Shown: positions 20,431 through 30,839, counted from the first letter of the stretch. The stretch: DNA of 64,000 bases from Candidatus Mediterraneibacter stercoripullorum (GCA_019115765.1 DXCZ01000002.1:20375-84374), one strand, 5' to 3'. Notes: a model not told the origin generated them from the sequence alone. Translations and numbers: made by a program.

Positions 20431-21814
20431 CTCTGTTTCCTCCTTCACCAAGCGGCAGTCCAAAGGAAAACACACTTCCCTCTCCCTGCCGGCTCTCCGC
20501 CTTCACCCATCCTCCATGGATCTCCGCGATCCACTTTACCATGGATAGGCCCAGACCAGAATGGCTCCCTCCTGTTCTGGCAGTATCCGCCCGGTAGAAT
20601 CTCTCCCAGATCCGGGTCAGATCCTCCGGTGAGATCCCGATGCCGTCATCTCTCACGGTTCCGGTCACTTCGCTGCCGGACTGCTCCAGAGTCACCCATA
20701 CATGGCCATTTTCTTTCCCATAGGCGACTGCATTGGAGATCAGGTTCACCAGCATGCGGATATAAAGCGTCTCATCCACTTCCGCCTTAATATCCGGCCG
20801 GATCTGACATATGATACGTATCCCTGTCCCCGCCTCATCCGCCAGGATCTGCTGTTCCTCTGCAGTCATCTCCGTCAGTTCGCTGATATCCACCTGTTCT
20901 TTTCGGATTGGCTGTCGTCCCTGGTCAGCCCTGGAGAGGAACAGCAGCTGAGAGATCATATCCGACATATCACCGGCCTTCCTCTGGATCAGAAGGATCT
21001 GCCCCCTCTGCTCCTCTGTCAGTGTCTGATCCTCCAGACACGCGCCGCACTGAGCAAGTATCACGCTGACTGGTGTGCGCAGTTCATGAGAGACATCAGA
21101 AGTGAACTGCTTTTCCCTGTCAAATACCGTCTCAAGCTCTGAGAGCATATCGTCAAATGTCCCTGCCAGATTATAAATCTCATCTCTGTCCTTCTCACTG
21201 CTTCTCTTCAGCCCGATCCTCCTTGAAAGATCTGCGTCCGCCCTGATCTTCTGCACAGTTTCCGTGATCCGTCTGACCGGGAGAAGGGTCCTGCGTGTAA
21301 ACCGGTATCCGATAAAAGCTGTGGCAAGTACCATCATTGGCAAGAGAATCAGCGCGAAACGCAGTGTAACGGTAAAACTCGCTTCTGCGTCCGTTACTGA
21401 AGTAATCCCCCTTATATAGACCGTATATCCCTGCTCCACACGGAATGACAGATCGTATACATACCATTCCCTGTTTCCTTCCCGGATTCTCCTCGCCTCA
21501 CCATCTGAAATCTCCGGCTGATGATCAAATCCGTAAGGCACTTTACCGTAGAGGAAGTACATGTCTTCATCATAAAGAGACAGGTAAACATCCCTGGTCA
21601 CTGAATAGAAATCCGATTCAACTTCCAGTTCCCCGTTTTCCATCCGGATATTATCTACACTTTGCTGCACTCTATTCTCCAGCGTGTTCTGGACAGACGA
21701 AAGTACTTCCCTGCTGCTCAGTGAGAACAGTACTGCTATGGCCGCGCAGGTAAGCAGGATCATGAAAAATGTATACATCAATGTCAGTTTGATCTTAAGC
21801 GACAATCTCTTCAT
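20402..21814 (-). CDS. Sensor histidine kinase
   Basis: HAMP, FTSDVSHELRTPVSVILAQ, DDGIGISPEDLTRIWERFYRAD, GLGLSMVKWIAEIHGG. Confidence 0.93.
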   Translation of the reverse strand: MKRLSLKIKLTLMYTFFMILLTCAAIAVLFSLSSREVLSSVQNTLENRVQQSVDNIRMENGELEVESDFYSVTRDVYLSLYDEDMYFLYGKVPYGFDHQPEISDGEARRIREGNREWYVYDLSFRVEQGYTVYIRGITSVTDAEASFTVTLRFALILLPMMVLATAFIGYRFTRRTLLPVRRITETVQKIRADADLSRRIGLKRSSEKDRDEIYNLAGTFDDMLSELETVFDREKQFTSDVSHELRTPVSVILAQCGACLEDQTLTEEQRGQILLIQRKAGDMSDMISQLLFLSRADQGRQPIRKEQVDISELTEMTAEEQQILADEAGTGIRIICQIRPDIKAEVDETLYIRMLVNLISNAVAYGKENGHVWVTLEQSGSEVTGTVRDDGIGISPEDLTRIWERFYRADTARTGGSHSGLGLSMVKWIAEIHGGWVKAESRQGEGSVFSFGLPLGEGGNRDDQDSDRGR

Positions 21815-21818
21815 ATAT

Positions 21819-22496
21819 CTAACCTTTGTCCTCCCGCAGCACATACCCGGCTCCCCGGACTGTATGAATCAGCTTTGTATCATGACCTTCATCGATCTTC
21901 TTCCTGAGATAACGAATGTAGACGTCGATCACATTTGAACCGCCTGCGTAATCAAAGTTCCAGAGATGCTCTTCCAGCCGGTCTCTGGACAAGACGATTC
22001 CCTCATTCTGCACCATATACCTGAGCAGTGCGAACTCCTTCCCGGATAATTTGATGTCTTTTCCTCCCCTTCGGACCAGATGGGTGTCCAGATGCACTTC
22101 CAGATCCCCCACCTGATAACAGCTCTTCGGAGTCTCCGCCGGCTTCCGGAGCAGCACACGAATCCTGGCCAGCAGCTCTTCGAAAGCAAAAGGCTTCACC
22201 AGGTAGTCATTAGCCCCCGCATCCAGCCCGCCGACCCGGTCACTGACACTGTCTTTCGCTGTAAGCAGGAGCACAGGAGTACTGTCTCCCTTTCTGCGCA
22301 TCTTTTTCAGCACTGTGAGTCCGTCCATCACCGGCATCATAATGTCGAGTACCACTGCGTCATACTCTGCACTTTCCAGATATTCAAGCGCTTCCTGTCC
22401 GTTAAAGCAGGCATCAACACTGTAATGTTCCCCCTCCAGCCTCGAAGTCAGGATCCTGTTCAGGTCCTTCTCATCTTCCGCGATCAATATTCTCAT
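21819..22496 (-). CDS. OmpR-family response regulator
   Basis: MRILIAEDEKDLNRIL, VVLDIMMPVMDGL, KPFAFEELLARI, winged helix. Confidence 0.95.
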   Translation of the reverse strand: MRILIAEDEKDLNRILTSRLEGEHYSVDACFNGQEALEYLESAEYDAVVLDIMMPVMDGLTVLKKMRRKGDSTPVLLLTAKDSVSDRVGGLDAGANDYLVKPFAFEELLARIRVLLRKPAETPKSCYQVGDLEVHLDTHLVRRGGKDIKLSGKEFALLRYMVQNEGIVLSRDRLEEHLWNFDYAGGSNVIDVYIRYLRKKIDEGHDTKLIHTVRGAGYVLREDKG

Positions 22497-22543
22497 AATG
22501 TACATCAGCTCCTTTTGATATAGGATCAGGGATTTTCAGCTAT

Positions 22544-22638
22544 GCGGTTGCTGTCCCTTCGTTCCCAGATGTCCGCCATAAAGGGGCCGTGCTGCCCCTT
22601 TATGGCTGGTTACCGGGACGCGTTTGAACAGTAGCCGC
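22544..22638. repeat. Palindromic hairpin element
   Basis: Outer arms GCGGTTGCTG/CAGTAGCCGC; inner exact arms CCATAAAGGGG/CCCCTTTATGG; partial similarity to 63324-63360. Confidence 0.6.
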
Positions 22639-22748
22639 ACAGTTTGAAAATAACTCCGGCGTCATATATTTTCAAGTATAAAATACCCCGTCCTTAATGT
22701 AAAGTATGTCACAGAAACATTAAGACTTCATTAAAAGTGCGGTATGGC

Positions 22749-22812
22749 TGTTTGGGCAATAGCATTTCCGATTTGGACAGTGCTGGAAGCGGGAAATGTT
22801 ATTATCTAAACA
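22749..22812. mobile_element. MITE-like element, short copy
   Basis: TIR-like ends TGTTTGGGCAATAGCATTTCC / GGGAAATGTTATTATCTAAACA; 31 nt shared (inverted) with 63356-63386. Confidence 0.6.
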
Positions 22813-23039
22813 GCCCCCTCTTTTTGCACAAGATTTCTCCCATTTTTTTGTAAACATTTTTACCTTGACAGTCCTCCAACAAACCGATACTATAGAAATA
22901 CCGCGTTTTTCCGCCTTTAAAATATGAGACAGTCCCATATGGTCTTATACACGGTGCCAGATTTCGACAGATTCCGGTGCTCTTCTGGTATGAAAAACAC
23001 GGACAGCATAGATACTATTCACAAGAGAGGAGAGTTCTA

Positions 23040-24446
23040 ATGAACAACAATCAGAACGAAAAGAAGATCCTCTGGTACAATCTTGCTTTCATGGCATTTT
23101 CCACCGTGTGGGGATTCGGAAACGTGATCAACGGCTTTTCTGAATACGGCGGTCTGAAAGCGATCGTATCCTGGATCATCCTGTTCGCACTTTACTTTGT
23201 ACCTTATGCGCTCATGGTCGGTGAGCTGGGAAGCGCCTTTAAGAATGAGGGTGGCGGCGTCAGCTCCTGGATTCACCGTACCATCGGTCCCGGAATGGCA
23301 TACATGGCCGGATGGACTTACTGGGTCGTACACATGCCCTATATTTCCCAGAAGCCGAATGCTTCTGTCATCGCTGCCAGCTGGGCCATCTTCCGTGACG
23401 CCCGGGCAAGCCAGATGAACGTACGGATCATGGCTGTGATCTGCCTTGTCCTGTTCCTGTTTGCTGTATGGATCGCGTCCAGAGGACTGGGCGTACTGAA
23501 GACACTTTCTGCTCTGGCAGGATCCACCATGTTCGTTATGTCCCTGCTGTTCATCGTTATGATGATCGCAGCACCTGCAATCACAGGAGCAAATGTACTG
23601 GACATCGAGTGGTCTGTAGACACCTTTATGCCAACCTTTGACGGCAAGTTCTTCCTGAATCTGTCCATCCTTGTATTTGCGGTAGGCGGATGTGAGAAGA
23701 TCTCACCTTATGTAAATAAGATGAAGAATCCTTCCAAAGACTTTGCAAAAGGTATGATTGCTCTGGCAACCATGGTTGCTGTCTGCGCAGTACTTGGAAC
23801 CATCGCACTGGGAATGATGTTTGATTCCAACAACATCCCGGAAGACCTGATGACCAACGGCGCTTACTATGCATTCCAGATGCTTGGCGAGTACTATCAT
23901 GTAGGAGACCTGTTCGTAGTTATCTACGCAGTTGTCAACCTGATCGGTCAGTTCTCCGTCATGGTACTTTCCATCGACGCACCGCTGCGTATGCTTCTTG
24001 ACAGTGCAGATGAGAAATACATTCCGAAGTCACTGTTCAAGCAGAACAAATACGGCACATATACAAACGGACACAAACTTGTTCTTGTCATCGTATCCAT
24101 CCTGATCATCGTTCCGGTACTTGGTATCGAAAATGTGGATACACTTGTAAAATGGCTTGTAAAAGTAAATTCCGTATGCATGCCGCTTCGTTACCTCTGG
24201 GTATTTGTGGCATACATTGCTCTCAAGAAAGCCGGAGAGAAATTCTCAGCGGAATATCGTTTTGTCAAAGGCCGTACCCTTGGTATGATCCTTGGCGGAT
24301 GGTGCTTCTTCGTAACAGCATTCGCATGTATCCTGGGTATCTGGTCTGAGGATCCGTTCCAGCTGGTACTCAACATCGTGACACCGTTCGTCCTGATCGG
24401 ACTCGGATTCATCATGCCGGTCATCGCAAGACGAAGCAAAGCATAA
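23040..24446 (+). CDS. APC-superfamily amino acid permease (GadC/YjeM-like)
   Basis: 12-TM protein, FMAFSTVWGFGNVINGFSEYGG, NEGGGVSSWIHRTIGPGMAYMAGWTYW. Confidence 0.9.
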   Translation: MNNNQNEKKILWYNLAFMAFSTVWGFGNVINGFSEYGGLKAIVSWIILFALYFVPYALMVGELGSAFKNEGGGVSSWIHRTIGPGMAYMAGWTYWVVHMPYISQKPNASVIAASWAIFRDARASQMNVRIMAVICLVLFLFAVWIASRGLGVLKTLSALAGSTMFVMSLLFIVMMIAAPAITGANVLDIEWSVDTFMPTFDGKFFLNLSILVFAVGGCEKISPYVNKMKNPSKDFAKGMIALATMVAVCAVLGTIALGMMFDSNNIPEDLMTNGAYYAFQMLGEYYHVGDLFVVIYAVVNLIGQFSVMVLSIDAPLRMLLDSADEKYIPKSLFKQNKYGTYTNGHKLVLVIVSILIIVPVLGIENVDTLVKWLVKVNSVCMPLRYLWVFVAYIALKKAGEKFSAEYRFVKGRTLGMILGGWCFFVTAFACILGIWSEDPFQLVLNIVTPFVLIGLGFIMPVIARRSKA

Positions 24447-24465
24447 TATCGCACAATACAATCAC

Positions 24466-24502
24466 AAAAGGGGCAGGAACTCCGCATGGAGCCTGCCCCT
24501 TT
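24466..24502 (+). terminator. Intrinsic terminator-like hairpin
   Basis: AAAAGGGGCAGGaactccgcatggagCCTGCCCCTTT. Confidence 0.7.
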
Positions 24503-24521
24503 CCAGAAAGGAGACAACCAA

Positions 24522-25796
24522 ATGTATTCAAATATATCCGAGGAACTTCTTCAGTTTATTCACAAGAGCCCTGACTGCTTCCATGCTGTCCATACAATGG
24601 AAGAAATGCTTGAAGAAGAAGGGTATGTGGAGCTGAAAGAAAATCTGAAGTGGGAGATCCAGAGAGGCGGAAAATACTTCGTAAACCGCAACGGCTCCTC
24701 TCTGATCGCCTTTACAATCCCTGAGGGAGAGATGAAAGGTATGCGTATCATCGCCAGCCACAGCGACTCTCCCACTTTCAAGATCAAAGAAAATCCCGAG
24801 ATGGAGTCCGAAGGACACTATATCAAGCTGAATGTAGAACGCTATGGCGGCATGCTCTGCGCTCCATGGTTTGACCGTCCGCTTTCCATCTCAGGCCGGG
24901 TCATCGTCAAAGACAGCAGCACAGGCACTTTTGTCTCAAAGCTCGTTAATATTGACCGTGATCTGGTCATGATCCCGAACCTTGCCATCCATATGAACCG
25001 TGAGGTCAACGACGGCTACAAATACAATGCTCAGAAAGACATGCTCCCGATCTACGGAGACATTACCTCAAAGGGCACCTTCATGAAGACAGTGGCAGAA
25101 GCCGCAGGCGTAGAAGAAAGCGACATCCTTGGGCATGACCTGTTCCTGTACAACCGTCAGGAGGGAACGGTCTGGGGCGCTTCCGGAGAATTCCTCTCCA
25201 GCAGCCGCCTGGATGATCTGCAGTGTGCATTCTCCTCACTGAAGGCACTCCTCGCCGGAGAGAAGAAGGAATATATGGCCGTCCACTGTGTGCTGGACAA
25301 CGAAGAAGTAGGAAGCGGCACAAAACAGGGCGCTGCCTCCACATTCCTTTATGACACACTGACAAGAGTTCACGAAAGCCTTGGCATGACCAGGGAGGAG
25401 TATCTGATCCACCTTGCCGACAGCTTCATGATCTCTGCAGACAACGCCCATGCCGTGCACCCCAACTACGCAGATAAGGCAGATCCCGTAAACCGCCCCT
25501 TCCTGAACGGCGGTATCGTGATCAAGTTCAACGCCAACCAGAAATACTGCACCGACGGCGTGTCCGCCGCCATGTTCCGGGATGTATGCCGTCAGGCAGA
25601 CGTGCCTGTCCAGACCTTCACAAACCGGTCCGATATGCTGGGAGGCTCTACCCTTGGAAATATCTCCAACACTCAGGTAGCCCTGAACACGGTAGATATC
25701 GGCCTGCCCCAGCTGGCCATGCACTCCCCCTACGAGACCGTAGGAGTAAAAGACACGGAATACCTCATCCGCGCAGGAATAAAATTCTTCTCGTAA
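24522..25796 (+). CDS. M18 family aminopeptidase
   Basis: IIASHSDSPTFKIK, DNEEVGSGTKQGA, MISADNAHAVHPNY, GGSTLGNI motifs. Confidence 0.95.
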   Translation: MYSNISEELLQFIHKSPDCFHAVHTMEEMLEEEGYVELKENLKWEIQRGGKYFVNRNGSSLIAFTIPEGEMKGMRIIASHSDSPTFKIKENPEMESEGHYIKLNVERYGGMLCAPWFDRPLSISGRVIVKDSSTGTFVSKLVNIDRDLVMIPNLAIHMNREVNDGYKYNAQKDMLPIYGDITSKGTFMKTVAEAAGVEESDILGHDLFLYNRQEGTVWGASGEFLSSSRLDDLQCAFSSLKALLAGEKKEYMAVHCVLDNEEVGSGTKQGAASTFLYDTLTRVHESLGMTREEYLIHLADSFMISADNAHAVHPNYADKADPVNRPFLNGGIVIKFNANQKYCTDGVSAAMFRDVCRQADVPVQTFTNRSDMLGGSTLGNISNTQVALNTVDIGLPQLAMHSPYETVGVKDTEYLIRAGIKFFS

Positions 25797-25825
25797 AATG
25801 AGAATGAAAAATTCATTTTTTGAAC

Positions 25826-25867
25826 AAAAAACTTCCGGCAGGAATCTGATACCGCCGGAAGTTTTTT
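25826..25867. terminator. Bidirectional terminator
   Basis: AAAAAACTTCCGGCaggaatctgataccGCCGGAAGTTTTTT. Confidence 0.85.
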
Positions 25868-25976
25868 CTGTCAGAGACACTCTTTCGGATGCCTTACGGG
25901 AAACCGCATCTTCCGATATGGATAAAGTAAGTCCCCGGACAGGACCTTTATCTATACACGCAAGATGAATTTCCCA

Positions 25977-27269
25977 TCATCCTACTTTCAGTTTGAATTT
26001 CTGTATTTCTTTCTCGCTGGATACCTTTTCAATGACGCCGCCAAGGCTTCTCAGCTTTTCTTCAAACCGTTCATATCCTCTCTGGATATAAACGATATCA
26101 TCTACGATCGTAATCCCGTCTGCAGCCAGTCCGGCAATGCAGAGCGCTGCGCCCGCGCGGAGATCAGGAGCGCTGACACGGGCTCCCGAGAAACGCTCAA
26201 CGCCTTCGATCGTAGCGGAGTTTCCTTCCACTTTGATGATCGCACCCATACGTGCAAGTTCGTCAAGATATTTGAAACGATTTTCAAAAATACTCTCTGT
26301 AATCGTGCTGGTTCCTTTGGCAAGTGCAAGAGCCACGCCGATCTGCGGCTGCATATCTGTAGGATATCCCGGATACGGCAGCGTCTTAACCTGCGTACTT
26401 CTCAGCCGTCCCTTTGCCACCACGCGGACAGCATCGTCAAACTCTTCTACTTCGCATCCCATGTCAATGAGCTTTGAAATGGTTGCGTCCAGATGCTTCG
26501 GTATCACGTTCATGACCGTCACATCTCCCTTGGTAGCAGCAGCAGCAAACATAAATGTACCGGCCTCGATCTGATCAGGAATAATAGAGTATTCTGACTT
26601 GTGAAGTGATTTCACTCCGCGGATCCTGATCACATCCGTACCTGCTCCTCTGATATTGGCTCCCATACTGTTCAGGAAATTGGCCACATCTACAACATGA
26701 GGCTCCTTTGCAACATTTTCCATAATGGTAAGGCCGTCAGCCATAGCTGCAGCCATCATGACATTGATCGTTGCCCCTACACTGACAACATCAAAATAAA
26801 GATGTGTGCCGCGGAGATGCTCCGCCTCTGCCACGATCTTGCCGTGCTCAATATCAACATCCGCACCAAGTGCACGGAATCCCTTCAGATGCTGATCAAT
26901 CGGTCTGCTTCCGATATTGCATCCTCCCGGCAGCGCCACCTCTGCGCGTCTGTATTTTCCAAGCAGAGCTCCCAGCAGATAGTAGGATGCTCTGATCTTC
27001 TTGATATAATCATACTCTATATTGAAATCAAGAATCGTTCCGCCATTGATCTTCACCGTATGCCGGTCGATCCGCTGAACCATCGCACCGATACCGCTGA
27101 TCGCCTCCAGCATTACATTCACATCATTTACATCCGGCAGATTCTCAATATGAACTGTCTCATTTGTCATGATCGCAGCTGCAAGAATCGCAAGAGCCGC
27201 ATTCTTTGCGCCGCCGATCTCTACTTCCCCTACAAGCGGATTACCGCCTTTAATTATATATTGCTCCAT
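25977..27269 (-). CDS. murA: UDP-N-acetylglucosamine 1-carboxyvinyltransferase
   Basis: MEQYIIKGGNPLVGEVEIGGAKNAALAILAA, LPGGCNIGSRPIDQHLKGF, DLRAGAALCIAGLAADG. Confidence 0.93.
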   Translation of the reverse strand: MEQYIIKGGNPLVGEVEIGGAKNAALAILAAAIMTNETVHIENLPDVNDVNVMLEAISGIGAMVQRIDRHTVKINGGTILDFNIEYDYIKKIRASYYLLGALLGKYRRAEVALPGGCNIGSRPIDQHLKGFRALGADVDIEHGKIVAEAEHLRGTHLYFDVVSVGATINVMMAAAMADGLTIMENVAKEPHVVDVANFLNSMGANIRGAGTDVIRIRGVKSLHKSEYSIIPDQIEAGTFMFAAAATKGDVTVMNVIPKHLDATISKLIDMGCEVEEFDDAVRVVAKGRLRSTQVKTLPYPGYPTDMQPQIGVALALAKGTSTITESIFENRFKYLDELARMGAIIKVEGNSATIEGVERFSGARVSAPDLRAGAALCIAGLAADGITIVDDIVYIQRGYERFEEKLRSLGGVIEKVSSEKEIQKFKLKVG

Positions 27270-27349
27270 TTTGCACCTCAACCATAAGATTCTTATCCCC
27301 GTAAAATCACCATATCTTCATGTATAATAGTCTGATTTGCGCCAGATTG

Positions 27350-27865
27350 TCAAGTATTTCTTTTCAGCCTATCCACTGCCGCCACTACATTTTCAATTGT
27401 TTCTTCGATCCGGCAGCCGTCCTCACATACAGTAATATCAGCATATTTCTCAAAATACGGGACTCGTTCATTATAGAGATCTCTGAGCGTCTGTCCCTCC
27501 CGGAGGACCACGCCTCTTTTCTTCGGATTCCGTATCCGCCTTTTTATTGTCTGATAAGAAGCCTTTAAATATACAACGGTACCGATTTCTTTATAATGTT
27601 TCATAGCATCTTCACAGTAAATGACACTCCCGCCGGGTGAAATAACCGTATTCGTCACATTTACCTCTGCGTTGACCTGGTTTTCAATCTTCAGGAATCC
27701 GTCTTCACCCACCTCGGAAATGATCTCACGCAGCAGCCTCTTCTCCTGTTCCTGGATCAGAAGATCCGTATCTATAAAACGCATTCCCAGCTTTTTTGCC
27801 ACTACAACACCTACAGTACTCTTGCCCACCGCCGGCATTCCGATAAAAATCAAGTTGTCTTTCAT
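27350..27865 (-). CDS. aroK: Shikimate kinase
   Basis: NLIFIGMPAVGKSTVGVVVAKKLGMRFIDTDLLI, ISPGGSVIY. Confidence 0.88.
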   Translation of the reverse strand: MKDNLIFIGMPAVGKSTVGVVVAKKLGMRFIDTDLLIQEQEKRLLREIISEVGEDGFLKIENQVNAEVNVTNTVISPGGSVIYCEDAMKHYKEIGTVVYLKASYQTIKRRIRNPKKRGVVLREGQTLRDLYNERVPYFEKYADITVCEDGCRIEETIENVVAAVDRLKRNT

Positions 27866-27922
27866 ATGTACTTTCCTTTTCTAAGTTTGAGCTTCGGTGT
27901 CAGTATATCATATTTCTGCTGA

Positions 27923-28345
27923 TTAGTAAATTCTCCTGCACCTTCTCCTTCTGTCACACCTGCGTCTGTACAGTTCCTGATACAACATAACTTCGATGAG
28001 ATCGCTGAGCATCTGCCGTTCATTTCCGCTTTTCTGCTCATCCGGATCATAACCACAGGCACTGCAGGACCGGGGAAAAACAATTTTTTCATTTTCCTCA
28101 ACACGCTGACCGACTCTCCTGCACATCATTCTGAGCTGAAGGCGGTCCGGATATTCATCGTAGACCATACTGTTGTCATATTCCATGCGGTCGCATTCTT
28201 CCTCTATATAAGGGAGGATCTTCCTTGGGATGTCAGGATACATACTCTTCATATATTCAAGATCCATCCGGTCCCTTCTTCCTTCGTCAAATGCTGCCGG
28301 CATCGGATACGCCATATAATAGGGCAGTTTCTGATTCATATACAT
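27923..28345 (-). CDS. Hypothetical protein
   Basis: 140 aa, YMKSMYPDIPRKILPYIEEECDRMEYDNSMVYDEYPDR..; extended open frame. Confidence 0.6.
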   Translation of the reverse strand: MYMNQKLPYYMAYPMPAAFDEGRRDRMDLEYMKSMYPDIPRKILPYIEEECDRMEYDNSMVYDEYPDRLQLRMMCRRVGQRVEENEKIVFPRSCSACGYDPDEQKSGNERQMLSDLIEVMLYQELYRRRCDRRRRCRRIY

Positions 28346-28364
28346 TCACTCCCGGATCACATTA

Positions 28365-28600
28365 TACTGTCAGTATATGCGCCGTCCGTTCAAACGTGAA
28401 GACGCGCTCCGGCGCCCGCCTCCGCTCCGGACTGTCCTCCTCCACAGGAAGATGGACAGGACGATTGCTATATAATCGGTCACAGACTGACCGAAGATCA
28501 CGCCCTGCATGCCAAACAGCGTCTGCAGGAGATGCAGAAGCGGGATCAGCAGAAGTCCCTGTCGCAGAACAGAGAGAACTCCATTTCTGTTTCATATCAC
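28365..28600 (-). pseudogene. C-terminal remnant of a MATE transporter
   Basis: Reverse frame reads GVLSVLRQGLLLIPLLHLLQTLFGMQGVIFGQSVTDYIAIVLSIFLWRRTVRSGG.., typical MATE C-terminus, just downstream of marR. Confidence 0.7.
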
Positions 28601-28659
28601 TTCGTATCAACTGAAGCTCACGACATATCTCCCTAAGCCGCCGGGAACTGCTCAGGATA

Positions 28660-29097
28660 TCAGTCCAGATTTTTCAGCATCTTCGATGCTATCCTCATGA
28701 ACTCCTTCTGCTCCTCTTCGGTAATACCTTCAAGGAGCTGACGTTCTGTCTTCATGATCTCATCCCGTATGACCGATTCAACTTCCTCCGCTCTGGACGT
28801 AAAGACAATTTTCTTATACCGTCCATCCTTCTCATCCGGAACACGGCTGATCAGCCCCTCATCTTCCAGGCTCTTCAATGCTTCTGTCGCTGTGGACGGA
28901 CGGAGGCCAAACTCCTTCTCCACATCCTTCTGATATACATTTCTCTTCTCACCTTCGGCAAGGATAAAGCTGAGGATATTTCCTTTGGCGCCGCTGATGC
29001 CGATGGATTCCTGTGCAGCTTTGGAGCGGCGCCGGAGACGGTTGGATATTTTATTGATCAGTTTACCTGTTTCCATATTTACTTGCCCGCCTTTCAT
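28660..29097 (-). CDS. MarR family transcriptional regulator
   Basis: EFGLRPSTATEALKSLEDEGLISRVPDEKDGRYKKIVFTSRA wing. Confidence 0.9.
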   Translation of the reverse strand: MKGGQVNMETGKLINKISNRLRRRSKAAQESIGISGAKGNILSFILAEGEKRNVYQKDVEKEFGLRPSTATEALKSLEDEGLISRVPDEKDGRYKKIVFTSRAEEVESVIRDEIMKTERQLLEGITEEEQKEFMRIASKMLKNLD

Positions 29098-29246
29098 ATA
29101 TCTTCATAAATCATATTTATTATTTCGGTTCCTAAGTATTTTAGGTTTATTTCCGGGAAATGTCAAGTCAGAACAAAAGCAAAAAAAACGGAAACCCTGT
29201 CTCACTAAGAAACATGGGTTCCCGCTTCTTTCTCTTTTCTGATTTT

Positions 29247-29834
29247 CTATTGATCGCTCTCACGCATGACACGCTGAACCTCAAGTCTGGTCCCGCCTAC
29301 GCCAATAACATCGTCTTTCTGAATGACAATAGGCTTCTCAATCCTTGTTCCGTTCAGGTAAGTTCCATTCCTGGAATTCTCATCCCGGAGGTAAAGCTTA
29401 TCACCTCTGCTTACGATTGCACAGTGCATCTTGGATATCCTGCCGTCATCTCTGATCATCAGATACTGCTCATATCTGCTGCCGTCTTTTCCACGGCCGA
29501 TCCCTACATTCTTATAAAATATAAATGTATACTTCTCCCAGCTGTCGATATTCTCCAGGATAATCTTCCACTGCCGTCTCTTCTTCCGTCTTCTCACTCC
29601 GGCCTCTTCCTGCTGTGCCGCATCTTCTCTCCTGCTTCTCCGCACCTGCTGCACGTCAGGTTCATCGCCATCGCCATATTCGTCATCTGTCTCTCTTCGT
29701 CTGCGTCTTCTTCCTTCCGGGGGCATGTCCTCCGGTTCCGTGTTGTTTATATCTATATATGTCTTTGCCAGAAGCGCAATGCTGCCGCCAATCAGCAGAA
29801 TCATGACAATCCAGTACCACATACCTGTAATCAC
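29247..29834 (-). CDS. FHA domain protein with N-terminal TM segment
   Basis: YLMIRDDGRISKMHCAIVSRGDKLYLRDENSRNGTYLNGTRI. Confidence 0.88.
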   Translation of the reverse strand: MITGMWYWIVMILLIGGSIALLAKTYIDINNTEPEDMPPEGRRRRRRETDDEYGDGDEPDVQQVRRSRREDAAQQEEAGVRRRKKRRQWKIILENIDSWEKYTFIFYKNVGIGRGKDGSRYEQYLMIRDDGRISKMHCAIVSRGDKLYLRDENSRNGTYLNGTRIEKPIVIQKDDVIGVGGTRLEVQRVMRESDQ

Positions 29835-30039
29835 TCCTTCGGATTTCTATGGTACTATAATTTTGTCCAGACGGCAAGCCTGAGTTGCATGATTTGGATG
29901 ATTTTGTCGAAAAAAATGGGGGCAATGTATTCTGTCAACCGGACATAGATGCAGTGCTGATCCGGCATGAAATCTTCCCCCGCTTCATAGCAAAAGGAAG
30001 CAGATTCCCCTTATTATTTCTGCCGGATGCTTCGTCTGC

Positions 30040-30693
30040 TCAGCAGATTGGCATCGTCTCATCCATCAGAGACCGCACCGCCGCGGTCTTTGATGCGTTC
30101 AAATGAGAAAGCAGACCAGCTTTTGCCCGTTCCTTTTCTCCTGATTTTACAGCCTCTATGATCTCTACATGTTCCCTGGCCGCCTCCTTGTGGCGCTCCC
30201 AGATATGCACTCCTGCCAGCAGCCGTATCCGCATACTCTGATCAAACACATGCGCAAGACTCATGTTCAGATATTTGTTCGTGCAGACACTCGTAAGCAT
30301 ACGGTGAAAAGCATCGTCCATCCTTCCGAACTCATCTGGATCTGCCGCCCCTTCCAGCATCTTGCGGAAGACTTCCTCCATGCGGGCAAGTTCCGCCCGG
30401 TCCAGATACTCCATGTAACGCTCCAATATGTAGGGCTCTATAAGGATCCGTGTGTCAAATGCCATATTCACCTCACTGAGAGAGAGGGCTGTGACCATGA
30501 TCCCTTTCTTCGGGATGATAGTCACCAGCCCCTCCTGCTCCAGCTTGTTCAGTGCCTCCCGGATTGGTGTCCGGCTGGCATCAATCTCCTTCATCAGCAG
30601 CGATTCACTGAGAAATGTATTGGGGCGGTATTCACAATAGATGATCTTCTGTTTAATTGTCTCGTATGCCAGTTCTTTTAGATTTTCACTCAT
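30040..30693 (-). CDS. GntR/FadR family transcriptional regulator
   Basis: DASRTPIREALNKLEQEGLVTIIPKKGIMV and FCD domain. Confidence 0.93.
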   Translation of the reverse strand: MSENLKELAYETIKQKIIYCEYRPNTFLSESLLMKEIDASRTPIREALNKLEQEGLVTIIPKKGIMVTALSLSEVNMAFDTRILIEPYILERYMEYLDRAELARMEEVFRKMLEGAADPDEFGRMDDAFHRMLTSVCTNKYLNMSLAHVFDQSMRIRLLAGVHIWERHKEAAREHVEIIEAVKSGEKERAKAGLLSHLNASKTAAVRSLMDETMPIC

Positions 30694-30839
30694 AGCTTCT
30701 CCCTCCGGAAGAATTTCTGTTCTCATTCTAGCACAGCGAAGCGCCTGATTCCAGCCGGGATATATCTTGTATACAAGTTATATCCTTTTACTTCTGATTT
30801 TCCCACAGCTATAATGAAATCACAAAGGAGGCGAAAGGT

